The notes beneath the pieces were generated by a model, which was not told the origin of the DNA, ran no database searches, and worked only from the letters and a program-made list of their open reading frames with translations. 64,000 nucleotides of DNA. It comes from Eutypa lata (taxonomy: Eukaryota > Ascomycota > Sordariomycetes > Xylariales > Diatrypaceae). Where the stretch lies: NCBI GenBank assembly GCA_022661535.1, contig JAKULF010000010.1, forward strand, positions 248,001 through 312,000. Reading direction: 5' to 3'. Within the stretch, counting starts at the first letter, position 1. The number at the start of each line of letters is the position of its first letter. Both the position numbers and the translations under genes were made by a program. Below are positions 1 through 11,300 of the stretch, in pieces.

Positions 1-2477
1 CATTAGTATAGATACTGTTTCTGGACCCCCAAACCTCCAGTCCTGGAGGCTTGCACGCTACCTATTCAAGGTTCTACGCCAAATCATAAATAGCAGATTA
101 TGTTAATTGGTGCCATGTAACGTGTAGCCTTGTGTTGCAGGCATCACAAAACGGTTGACAAGTCATCTGATACTCTTAGAGGTTTGTACAATGTATTAGC
201 TAACCTGACATACCCCATTCATACACCTATTACGGGAACCGCCATGCATAGCTATCTCACAGACACGTTCTATCCCCATTCCACTAGTATCATCCTATTA
301 CGCGGCCATGTGGTTCTCCTAGCCCTTTCTTACCTTCAGGAGCGCATTCCATCTTCGAACGACATCGGTGACAAATAATTATGCAATGTTTATCGTGTCA
401 CAACTTTAGATATCCAGGTTGTGGCTGGATGGTTTCGCTTATAGTATCCGTCCTATCGGTCCGATTAAGCTGCGATCTAGATCTATGTGCTACGTTAGCC
501 AACATCATACTACCATTACAGCTGATCTATTGCTGTTCAAAATTTCGATGCTGTGACTTTCATGTGGCTCATCTTCTTATAATACTCTGTAGCAGCGTCC
601 GCCGGGGTAACCACGGTGGCATGGAAAGTTGGGGTCTAAAGGCGACTAAGCATTTTTCACCACGCCTTACGCCTTACGCCTAGCTGGGCTGCCTTTGCAC
701 AACCATTTGGCTCTCACCATATTTGTAATACAAGGGTAGAATGTCTCAGAGGCCAAATGCTGCACGAGTTTGTTTGTCAAACTGTGAATCCTCTCGCAAA
801 TTCAAGCGAGGCAAAGTCCTGAAGGGTTGGTATCTGGTGAGACAACTCTCAAGTCTGCTCTAAATCCGGACTCCTCGAAAAGCGTCATATCCTTCAATGA
901 GGGACTCCGAATCGGCTGACGCTAAATTCCGAAGATCTTGCCCATCCGTTGGTGATATGGATGACCATAACCATGCTTGGCACGTTATTCTTTAAGGCCC
1001 GGGCCGACTACAATGCAAAGTCAAGGCTGAAAGTAAGTCTCAGCGGCGGCTTACCCAGACGAACAAAACCTGCTATCAGGTTATACGAACCTTTTGCAGT
1101 GAAACATCAGATTCAAGGCATCGAAATCTCACACGCACAGGGGCGCAGCATAACGTTATCAATTGTTCGATGTGTGGTGAAAGGACTTGTGGCAGCGTTC
1201 CTAACCATCTAAAACGACATCGGAATGATTGATATTGTTTTCTATCGAGTGAGCAGAAGAGAACTGAAATGATGACGAGATTGATAAGAGCAGCACAAAG
1301 AGCCATGTTTGCCTACCTAGCTATTGACAGACACGTCAGCTGTACTGCCACCCGATTTGTGGTGCACTATAATTACGTAGCTGAACAGGACAGGGGACGG
1401 AATGCATCTCGAATGGATCGCTATTATCCGCGTCAAGTCAAATACGAAAATTGATGGAACTACTTCGCTGCTTTAGGATCCTAAAAAGAAATAAATAAAT
1501 AACCAAGTTTACAATCAATACTTAGCCTATCGTGCATAAACACATGGCTGAATATTAAGTCCCTGATAGGCTTAATTAATGAAGGTGACAGGATTTCAAC
1601 GTCCCAGCCCATGTTCAGCTGGATGGCCTAGACAAACAATAAAAGCAGGAAATAAGGAGAAGAATGGAACCCCATCTCACCTCAGCACCAATTAAACCTG
1701 CGGGATACTACCTTGAGGCGTCTCGGAGGCGCATCGGAACAGCGGTCTGTAGAGTAGCATCTATGCAACGTTGGGAGCTTGGTCATCAGCTGTCGTCGTG
1801 AGATTCTGCACCTCGTAGGAAATCCCGCGTTACAACGTGGTGCCGGTATTTCGAGTTATTCCTCGTGAGCATGAGGTGAAGTAGGTACCCCTTCGGTCGC
1901 TATGTTGTGCATTGATATTTTTAACCATACTAGTGCTATACATTGCGTTTCGTACGACTTGTATTGAAGCTTAGGTTCGTATGTAGCTATTCATTGGCGT
2001 GTATATCACGTTTTCGGTCTGTTACATTACCACCTCAATAAAGTTACGCCGACCTCGATGCATATAAACCTTTAGTACGTGGACATGTCCCATGTAGGAC
2101 TTGGCGCCTGAAGAGAAGCGAATACGGAAGGGCCGGTCCAGGGCGAAATGTGTATACGAGCCTGCGTATAGATCGCCTCGGCGATCATAGAATATTGGAA
2201 TCGCACTCAACCCGAGTGGTTGGATTGACAATGAAGGGCTGACCCATGGATGGCTGTGCCCCTTCTATAAGATTCCAGTTATTCTCTCATAATACACACA
2301 GGTAACATAGAATAAGTCATCACAGGTATAAATTGTCTTCATATTTCTCTCACTCTTACCATACTATACTTCTAGATTCATAAATACGTCTTCTACCATT
2401 GAGCATTCAAGTTCACATTCTTTAAATTCATTCAAATATCCAGTTCCACGTATCTAGTCTATCTTCGAAAAGCAAGA
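1..2477. other. gene-poor leading region
   Basis: I see no gene I can support here. Open frames are all under 101 codons, overlap on both strands and show no recognisable domain. A TATA-like CTATAAGA lies near 2267, about 210 bp before the next coding start, and is the only promoter-like element noted. Moderate AT richness suggests ordinary or weakly mutated intergenic DNA. Confidence 0.5.
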
Positions 2478-3133
2478 ATGCGTACACCCACCATGCTGAC
2501 TTCGGTCATTGCACTTCTCCCTCTTGCTCTCGCCCTCCCTCTCGAATCCCGGGAAGCCAACGAATTTGACATCGTCTCCTTGGGTGCCACCCTCCCATAC
2601 AAGAGTGGACCCTACGGCAGCGGCGACGTAGACTCCTTTCTCACTATTTCAGTCACCTACCCAGACGTCTCTTCAACGAGCGAAGCTACTCTCACCACGC
2701 AGTGCACGCACGACTGGCCCAAGGGAACGGACCCAAATGCGTTTGAATGGGCTCCGTGCGACGATCCGGCCCTGCAGTGGCGTCTGCCGGCGGATGGATG
2801 GGTCTACCAGACGAACTACGTCGTTGAGCTGTTCCTTCCGAAGGGTGATAATGGGTATGTAAACATCCTCTTCTGCCCCTTTTCTTTTGCATCTATTATT
2901 TTCCTTGCGGCAAGTATAGAACGGTATTGCTGATCTACAATTTACACAGGAGTGGTCTGGACGCCTCACACCAGCTCAGACAAGACCCTAACCATGTCCT
3001 CCCGAATGCGTATCTGAGCTGTATCCAGATGGGCAAGTTCCAGCCCCTGAGATGTGACTTAGGTGGTCCGCTGGCGGCGTTACAGGGGCCTGTGGTTATG
3101 CCTGGGGACGAAGTGAGCTCAAGACCGAATTAG
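2478..3133 (+). CDS. small secreted cysteine-containing protein
   Basis: Predicted exons are 2478-2854 and 2950-3133. They are joined across a 95 bp intron (donor GTATGT, acceptor ACACAG) that restores one frame, giving about 186 aa. The N-terminus is a clear secretion signal (MRTPTM, then a hydrophobic Leu/Ala core ending near residue 20 at ALALP-LES). The mature part has four cysteines, two before and two after the intron, which could form two disulfides, and it contains a W-x-L-P motif. There is no transmembrane segment after the signal. I do not recognise a family. Size and composition fit the fungal small secreted protein class, some of which are effectors or wall-associated proteins, but no function is claimed. 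It lies alone beside decaying genes. Confidence 0.75.
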
Positions 3134-3689
3134 AATGGATGGAGAGGGCCGGTTCCCGAAGGGCAGTAATATGATGGGATAAAGGACGACATAATTCAGT
3201 TTCGTTATTGTATATCATTTTGTATTACATATGCCTCCCTGGAATAGGGTTAGACACCCCATAGAAACGGCGCCAATACAATGGGGAGCTTTTAGCGAGA
3301 GAATCAACGACGGCGACACCGAGATATAAATAGTGAATAGATGCCATTCATAAACAGGGGACTGTTTGCTATAGTTTTCATGAAACGGTCTATATTGAAG
3401 TCGGGCCACGATAATAACTTACATGGTCCTTTCATTCCCCCTATTAACCGTGTCTTGAAGTATAATAGCAGGGTTGCTATACCTATTTCATCTCTTGTGG
3501 AGAAATATAGCATGGTTCAACCAACTACCCAAGACCATGTGGGTTTCCTTTCTACCTTATCCGTCCCTTGAATATCGCTTTGGCCTACTGCCCAATGTGC
3601 AAATCTGCAACCGTAAGTACGCAAACTACATATAAGTTACCACGCACAACTTAGTTGGACTCCTCAGTAACGCAAGACGTGCAGCATTC
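3134..3689. other. intergenic, 3' and 5' flanks
   Basis: This 556 bp gap holds the downstream flank of the secreted-protein gene and the upstream flank of the F-box-like gene. Two overlapping open frames of about 70 codons on opposite strands have no supporting features, and nothing else is evident. Confidence 0.5.
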
Positions 3690-4334
3690 ATGGCGGAAGA
3701 ACTTAAAGGCAGCACAGCGCCGCATCCCCAAACGCAATCACCACTCTTCCAAACCCCCCGGGAGCTGCGCGATGCAATCTACGAATACTACTCCATTGAC
3801 TTCGCGAAGGGCACACTCAATCACACCTCACGAGAAGAACATCCCGAGTTCTTCTACGAGCTGCAGAAGCTATCCGAATTCCCGGCTCTCCTGCAATGCT
3901 GCAAGCGCCTGACTCACGAGGCGAGGCCCTTCGCTTGCTAGTATGCCCTAGCCCGGTTCTTCCACAAGGACCAAGTCGCGCTCAGCGCGGCCGGCACCTT
4001 CAAGCCGGGAAACATCCGGCACCTCTTCGTGGAGCTGGAAGTAGACTATGACCTGGCGTATTTCTTTACCGACATCTACAGTATCTTTCAGGGTGGTGAG
4101 AATCTGGAGTCTATCGAGTTGCACGTGTCTCCTGAATCTTCCGGGGGGAGCGTTCAGCACACAGTCGCGCAGAATGAGCCCTGGGCGTTGATGCTATCTG
4201 GTCCACTCGTAGCGTATCGCAAGTCATTGCCTAAATTGGTGGTTGTTGACGTGAACGCTAGCTATGGTGAACTATTGCTCAAGCACGTTCAACCAAGGTT
4301 AAAGGGAAAACTCACAGTAAGGATGGCCCTTTGA
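3690..4334 (+). pseudogene. F-box-like protein broken by one in-frame TAG
   Basis: One reading frame runs from the ATG at 3690 to the TGA ending at 4334 (214 sense and nonsense codons) with a single TAG at 3939-3941. Both sides read as one protein. Upstream is a proline-led PRELRDAIYEYY segment typical of fungal F-box-like proteins, followed by an LLQCCKRLTHEA helix. Downstream is ARFFHKDQVAL and then FKPGNIRHLFVELEVD. The next ATG at 4029 would produce only the C-terminal part. CAG to TAG is a C-to-T change in a CpA context, the type made by repeat-induced point mutation or deamination. A 45 bp intron from GTATGC at 3941 to CTCAG at 3985 would keep frame and remove the stop, but it is very short, lacks a convincing branch site and deletes family-like sequence. 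A dehydrogenase relic follows directly, so decay is likelier. Confidence 0.6.
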
Positions 4335-4394
4335 AGTGATGTGCAACTGGACACAGCCCTGGTATTATAATCACCTAGGGACAGAAGAGGGCCG

Positions 4395-4966
4395 ACATCA
4401 GGTTTATGGTGTTATCCTGCTATAGCCACACCCGTTTCATCTTCAAACTGCTCCAAATGCCCCGACAATCCTTGGCTCTCCGGCGCGTCGTTGACGTCTT
4501 CGCGGACCGGCAATGAGGGCCGGCTGTACCTGGACAAGATCTAGAGCTACAGAGTAGGGTACGCCAAGGGGCGCGGCCACCCAGTCTCCATGCTACCCCG
4601 AACCCTCCTCTTTCGTGTACACGTATTCAGGGTTCGTGAAGACGAACCTGGCTAGCGATACAAAGGGGTATCATGATGGGTGTCGTGATGGCGGTCTCCA
4701 GAGTTATCGCTGCGTTCCACAGTATCCCGATTGATGAGGTGGGAGAGCGCTATGCTTTCATCGGCACTAGTGTGAAGTACCCACGCGCTGCTGGAGATGG
4801 AGTGAGATGGAGGGAGAAGGAGAAGAAGTCCCGATCGCGCAACATGTGCAGGTTGCGGATGGTGTTGGTGGCTTAAAGGCCGGTGGTGTGTATGCAGTTG
4901 GTGAGGATGGAAAGGGTGAACGGTGTATGAGTGGTAGCTATGTAGGAGGGCTCTATTGACGACTCC
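4395..4966 (+). pseudogene. relic of a fungal short-chain dehydrogenase
   Basis: No single frame is open, but three frames in succession give recognisable pieces of one SDR-type protein. Near 4400-4500 there is an MVLSCYSHTRFIFKLL segment, followed by RRVVDVF and a TGA. Near 4610-4665 there is FVYTYSGFVKTNLASDTKG, the equivalent of the usual F-V-H-x-x-P-G-x-V-K-T-N block. From 4673 there is IPIDEVGERYAFIGTS, the C-terminal helix region typical of fungal SDRs. Near 4800-4960 a further frame gives EVPIAQHVQVADGVGG and GGVYAVGEDGKGE, matching the usual glycine-rich tail. At least two frameshifts and one stop are needed, so it is a dead remnant. The Rossmann N-terminal half with TGxxxGxG was not found upstream, so the relic is truncated. 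Confidence 0.6.
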
Positions 4967-5979
4967 TCCAGAGGGTGGTAGATTATTTTACTAGTATCTC
5001 TTGAATTTTGGGAGTTTTCACACGTAAGTTTCACTTTTATTTGCGTCATGAGTTTTCAAGATAAACGTGAGTACGTCCTGCGGGATCACATTCGACCATG
5101 CTTCTTTAATTGAGTGCTTGATTACAGTATGAACAGAAATGTCCTTGTAAGTAACACAAGTACCTAGCTGGGTTGAATACAGGGGTTAAGGGATGGAGTA
5201 TCGTGGGCCCTCAGGACGAACAAGTCAGTCCGACATCGGAGGAGAACCGGTCTGTGCTGAGAAAATCCGATCCTTGCGAATCTTGACAATCTCATATATC
5301 TACTTATGAAGAATGAAAATATATGTTTGGTGTATGTAAGGTATCGTATACTTATTTTTCATCTATTTGCTTGAGTCTGGAATGTATTAGAATCGTCCAT
5401 GCAAGTTGATGACGTAGCCAATCGGTCACTTTAGCGAGTGAGCTCGGGATGACATACATACAGAGCGAAGAGTGCCCCACCATAGCTCCGGAGCTCTCTG
5501 ACCGAGCGTCAATGATCTACGTACAAATATGTATGATCTCGTTATTTCGTGAGAGCCGTCATCGCTCATCAACGTATATAGAAGTAACATGTCGTATGGG
5601 AATATTAGGTAGGGTAATTATCCATGTTGAGGTTGCTTTCACATCCGAGCCGGGAATATCCGTCTTATATTGCGTTGTGTTCTACCATGTTCTGTTCCTG
5701 AAAATCTTCTGGGTATGATTTCGTCATCCATCCGTCCTGCATGGGTGTGATCAATATCCTTATGTAACTGCAACCTAATCTAGCAAACATTAATTCCCTC
5801 TATCCCGTGTGTTAGGAATGTCTTGATCCCGGTCTCGAACTTTATTTTCTCCATTCCAAACGTTTTTAACCCTCACATCTGTACACTACACATGGACATA
5901 CCAATTCAATAACCGTAATAATACTTAACATTCATACATCTATCTACTCTACGTATTGTCCCATCGTATATCGGACACA
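4967..5979. other. intergenic, no gene seen
   Basis: Just over 1 kb with no supported gene. An 89-codon open frame at 5449-5718 has random-looking composition. The last 150 bp is a CT/CA-rich stretch typical of fungal 5' leaders ahead of the start at 5980. Confidence 0.5.
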
Positions 5980-6828
5980 ATGGCATCGGCATCCCGAGCG
6001 TTCAGCGCCCTCCGCTCCTCCGCTCTCCGAACATCAGCTGCGCGACAAACACCTCGATTAATAGTCCGTTCATCCCGGAGAGGTTACGCCAGCGCGCACG
6101 AGGCCGCCGCGCAGAGTGGCGATTTACCATGGTAAGTGTTGCTTTGTTTTGCGCTGCTCTTTCTTCCTTCTATTATTCGCGCAGGTGCTCCCGACCCTAT
6201 CCTACGCATGTAATGCATGCAATTGGAGGGAGAGAGGGAAGGCGGGAAGGGAGGAAGGGATAACCACTCATATACACAAGCCTCTTTTGACCTCGTTCTC
6301 TCGCGCGGCAAACAATCCTTTAATGTACTTGTCGTACCATGTAAATGTGTAAATAGCGCAAAATAATAATAACTAACCCGGTTTCCTTCCCTTTTTGTAG
6401 GCTCATCGGCTCCGTCGCCATAACCGTCCCTGCAGCAGCCTACCTCATCTCCAGCGGCCCCTCCAAGAAGAGCACTAGCGCCCACCACGGAGGTTCCGAA
6501 ACCCCCTCGGGGGCGCCCATCCCTCCTGAAGACGAAGCCCCCGCCGTCGAGGCATCCAGTGACAAGAAGGAGACGGCTAGCGAGGAGGGAGAGCAGAAGG
6601 AGAAGGATGATAAAAAAGACGAGAAGAAGGGAGGAGATGGAGATGCAGGAAAGTCATCACCTCCACCACCGCAGGACCAGACGGGTGGCGAGACGCCGCC
6701 GCCTAGCGCGGACAATGCGAGCTTAGCGGAGAAGTGGGATGAGAAGAAGGAGAGACATGAGGAGTACAAGGAGAAGGTAAGTTCTTCTTCTTTTCTTTCC
6801 CTTTTTCCCCCTTTTTTCCCCCGGGACC

Positions 6829-6860
<32 letters not shown>

Positions 6861-7027
6861 CGAAGGTGGCTAACGCAAAACCGACGAAAAAGGCAAGGGC
6901 AGGCGAAACCAAAGTCCTGACCTCGTCGTCCGACGCGCCCTCCAAGAAGACGCAGACGGAGGACCCGCGCGAGGATCCGAAGAAGGGCGAGGGCGAGGGG
7001 GCGCAGAAAGGGGGGCCGAGCCAGTGA
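5980..7027 (+). CDS. mitochondrial single-pass membrane protein, unknown family
   Basis: Three exons are predicted: 5980-6131, 6401-6776 and 6893-7027, giving about 220 aa. The first intron (269 bp) has GTAAGT, an AACTAACCC branch and TTTTTGTAG. The second (116 bp) has GTAAGT, a GGCTAACG branch and a weaker AAAAAG acceptor; an earlier acceptor near 6865 also keeps frame. The N-terminus is a textbook mitochondrial presequence rich in Ser, Ala and Arg and free of acidic residues, with RRGYAS at about 34-39 as a likely cleavage site. One membrane helix follows (LIGSVAITVPAAAYLI). The remainder is a low-complexity, highly charged Lys/Glu/Asp/Pro domain that is probably disordered. This suggests a protein anchored in the inner membrane with a soluble charged tail, but the role is unknown. 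Confidence 0.72.
6829..6856. repeat. GA dinucleotide tract in an intron
   Basis: A near-perfect (GA)n run lies inside the second predicted intron of the mitochondrial membrane protein gene, just after a pyrimidine-rich stretch. It is a simple repeat and probably length-polymorphic. Confidence 0.9.
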
Positions 7028-8352
7028 GCGTTGGCGGCGGGATAGGCAGTTGGTTGCTAGCGATTCTTCGTATGCCTGGGTAAGATGGAATGAAAGAACC
7101 GATGTTGTAATTTTATTTTAAAGCGAGACGAACAGACGGACGAACGAACGAACGCATGGATGGATCTGTGTGTATGAGCACCTATATTCAATCAATCTGA
7201 ACGAAGAGCGGCTTCTGTATTCCCTACTCCGGCAGTCTAGTATCGATCGGGGTGAGTGGGTATTCGGAGCCGATCCGGCGTGTGGAGACCGGGATGGATG
7301 GCGGGATAGGACAAGGACAAGGGGGAGACATGTGATCGACCTTGCATTGTGCTGTGTTTGTTGCATGGGGAGTCCTACATTAGCTATTACCATGTCATGT
7401 ATATTTGTATTACACGTACCTATGTATCTATATCTTGTCTACGTATGTATTTATATCTCATTCAGCAGGGCTTATTATCTAGAGTACTACTCCCCTCTAC
7501 TAATTAATTGAAATCCATAAAAAAAAGAAAGTATGTGCACGATTTGCTTTCAACCTGACGGAGTAGGTTGGGAGAAGGGAGATAAGATTTTTGTTGATAT
7601 TGAGACGTTTATTTGTGTGTGACTTCAATTTCGCGCCTGACTTACCAGTAATTCCATACATGTCGAAATGTTTAATTGATGTCGATGTAGCGCAATAGGC
7701 ACACATATCACTCAAGTCGCACATCGTTCAATTCATAAGAATGAAATAGACATGTTCGTAACGAAATGAATTCATTTCCTATCTACGGATAGACCTATCT
7801 AACATACGCCTGCCTGCTTACCTCATGCTAGAAAAAAAAAGGGGGGAAAAGGCTCGCAATCGTCCCCAAAATCCGTAGGATTATAGCTCTGATTACAAGG
7901 CATTGGCTAGAGCCAGACACTCACTACTAGACTTGACTAGACTAGATCGGCTAGACATAAAGACTCGAGTCGTCTTTACCAATCACGTTACACCCCTGGA
8001 AACCGATAGCTGGGCAAGCCAGACGGCAGTCACCTAGCTTCAACCATAGGCATTATTCTTGTCTCGTAACATCATTCATTCAGCAATGCATTTTCTTTTG
8101 TTTTCTTTCTTTTCTTCTCGTTTCTCCTTCGCACACACGCGGATATCCATCTCTCTTCTACCTGGCCCTGTCCGCGCATTGCGAACTAACTCCTGCTTTG
8201 CGTAGAAAATGAGATGTTGGGTTGTCCACTCTCATTATGAGAGCATCCAAATCATTTAGGGGGGATGATTCTGGGGAGCAAGATGAGCGATCGGTTATAG
8301 CATCGTGATAACCCTGCGGCCTGCCCCAAAGAGGGACCCATATACAAGCTGA
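7028..8352. other. convergent 3' intergenic region
   Basis: This 1.3 kb lies between the 3' ends of two convergent genes and holds their downstream flanks. Short tracts are visible, such as GACGGACGAACGAACGAACG near 7136 and a purine run GAAAAAAAAAGGGGGGAAAAGG near 7830. The 113-codon open frame at 7170-7511 lacks any domain or coding character and is left out. Confidence 0.6.
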
Positions 8353-11300
8353 CTAGGCCTCTCGGCTTTCTTCGCGCAGAGTCTTAAGCTGCTTCTCGAA
8401 GTCTTTATTGACCCACTCCCAATAGTGCATCCAAACCGGGAACTGGACATGGGCCTGGCTAGCTTGCATGGAGTTCCCGCTGTTGGCGGCGGTATTGTTG
8501 GCGCTCGGGTTCGGAGCCGGCGTCTTCGTCTTATCGGCGAGCAGCAAGGTAATACGGAGCACGCTCTTGTTGGCTTCCTCCTGCTTCTCGACCTCCTGTT
8601 TCACTGATCCCTCCTTGAGCTTCGTCGAAAGGATCTTCCTGTAGCAGTCCGCTATAGTGTCAAGTCTCCGAGTCGTCTCGTCCGAATCGATAACAATTAA
8701 CTTGCTCAACATCAGGTTGCAGAGTGTCCTAATGTCGCTTTCGTCGCGCAAGCCCGCGATAACCCGGTCGTAGAACTCGGGACTGCTGATACGAGAGAAC
8801 GCTGTCTCCATGAGGGCGTACAAAGTCTCGTATGCGCTCTATTATATGTAGTTAGAATCCGAATTATCTATATCTTTGCCTGGATAGGACATGTTCGACT
8901 TACCTTACGGACTGGGAGTCCATCGTCAACTTGGTGCTTGAAAGGTCCCATCTGGACTTCACGAATGAGCTCCGGCTTGATGACAGACTCTACCATTACA
9001 TATGGCACAAGTTGACCGAGATGCGGAAAGATCAAATCTGGCCTGTTGTGGGCTGCCGAATTGAGCATCGTCATACCGAGGCGACGAATTTCCATGTCCT
9101 TATCTTGCAGAACAGTGAGAAGGACATCAATCAAAACTGTCTTGATCATGGTATCGAATGACTCATCGCTATCCGGTAGAGTATATCTGATAGCTTGGGC
9201 AGCGACAGCTCTGATCGTAGGCGATTCGTCCTTCGTAAGGTCCTACAATTAGTAGTATTAGCAAATAGTAGCCGAAAGGATGGATTCTGAACATACATGA
9301 AGTTTAGGAATATAAGTTTTCGGATCGATTATGGCTAGTCGACCGATACACTCGGCACAAATGGCCTTGTTATCTTCAGACTGCGAAGCCGTGAAGAGGA
9401 CGTCCCATACTTCGTCCTGATACGCACCGATGTCGGTCGACGAAGAGACGACTTGGTGCAGAATCTCTCGTACGGACTGTAGGAGCAAATATTGACTGCT
9501 CTTCTGATTCTTGATGGCATTCAGTATGATGGGTAGAAAAGCCTTCACGTTTCCAGCACCGGCACGACCGAGTGCGACAGCGGCGGATACCGAAACCTTG
9601 TCGGGTTCATCATGGAACTGCTCTAAGAAGAGATCGGGCTTGAGAGGTGAAGTAGAACCCAGTCTTAAACCGATTTCTCCCAAGATAGCTAACGCTAAAC
9701 TCTGTCGAGAGGTATCGGGAGGTGACAGCTTGCTGGCCAACTTAAGTTCCTGAACAAAACTATCAATCTCGACGCCAGCTTTGCCACCGCTAGCAGCAAA
9801 CAAGGCACCGGCAACCTTGCCGACAACAGCTGGGTCACCAGCCACACCCACTTGTAGTACACCTATCATAAGGGGCTTGCCCATTCCTGTCTGGCCTACG
9901 TTGGTCACGAGAGAAACAAGAGACTCCAGTGCCGTTCCGGTGATGTTCTTCTTGAGAAGCTCGCAGAGGGCTTCGATAAACGACGGTGTGGTTATGAGTT
10001 GCGGGTTTTCCTGTTGCAGCTGAGCGAGTACAAGAAGACCAGGGCTCAGGAGATGGCTGTCATTAGCAGCGACGGCGGGCAAAATGGCCTCCACAATCCC
10101 ACTGGCTGTGTCTCTTTGGAGCTTACCCCGAGTGGCCGGAGAAAGAACCAAGTGCTGGAGAGCTTGAATACTGGCACCTCGCAATGCACGGTTGGCCTTT
10201 CGGAATTGGCCGCAGAGCTCCAATGCTACCTTCTGAATCCAGACAGGGTCCAAGTTACCATCTCTGAAAGAATGTTTCGCAATATTATCGATGGCTCGCA
10301 CAGCATGTAATCGAGTCGTCTCATTGCGGGCGCGGTCGAGAAGTAGGTCTAATCCAGCCTGACGTTTATCCGCCGGTAGAAGTGCTTGACCGTCGGCAGT
10401 GATGGTCCTAGAAATCACGGTACCGAGTGCCTGAATCGCCTGCTGCCGGACTTCCGTGTCGGCATCGTTCGCAGCAGCACGATCTATGATGATGTCGTAC
10501 AGCTTGTGCAACTCAGGCTTGTACTTTTGTAGAGTAAGTTTTGCACGTGGTGGGGTGACAGCCTTGACCAGTTCCTCTGCTGTTCTAATGGCCTCGCTCG
10601 AGATCTTGTAAAACCTGTCGCGGACGGCAGAAACAACACCAGCTACAATGTTGGATAAGTATGGTTGGAAGAGGCTTGAAGAATGCGTCCTAGCGATGTC
10701 GCTGGTGAACTTCAGCACTGCCACGCGTAGTGTCGTGGGGGTTGCCGACGCAGCACCACCAGACAGCGTCATGGAAGTTGAACCAGCAGTTCCAGTTATA
10801 CCCTTGGTAACATCAATGATAGGTTGCATTACCTGGTCGAAATATTCAGACAAACCGCCATTTTGCGCTGAGATGATGTCATCTAGTAGAGTCACTACGG
10901 CTTGTTTTGTTGCAATTTGCTTTCCCTTCAGGAGTTTTGTTGCTGTCTTCACGATTTGCGGAGTCAAATGAGACAGGTCGGCACGCGGTCCAGAAGCTGG
11001 AACCTGCTCTCGTGTAGGCGACGATAGGCCAGTGCCGCCAAGATAGGGAGCCTTGTTATGCAGTGCTAGTCCGCCACTACTCTGACGTCGGCGCTTCCGG
11101 CTTTCAGGTAGAGACTGAAGCAGTTCTTGGTCTTCTAATGGTAATGATCGGACTACTCCTTCGCCAGTCTTTCGGATGAGCAAAGCTAAGGTACCGATGA
11201 TTTCGAGACGAACACTCTCCTCACGCTCATCAAACCGTTTGATAAGAGGGCCAGCCACGTCTCGATAAAGAGTTCCCTTCTCAAGTAGGTCACTGCTACG

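Noticed and set aside
3941..3985. A 45 bp intron that would remove the TAG in the F-box-like gene
   Set aside because: It is shorter than most introns here, lacks a convincing branch site, and removes sequence that looks like conserved coding. It is kept only as an alternative explanation.
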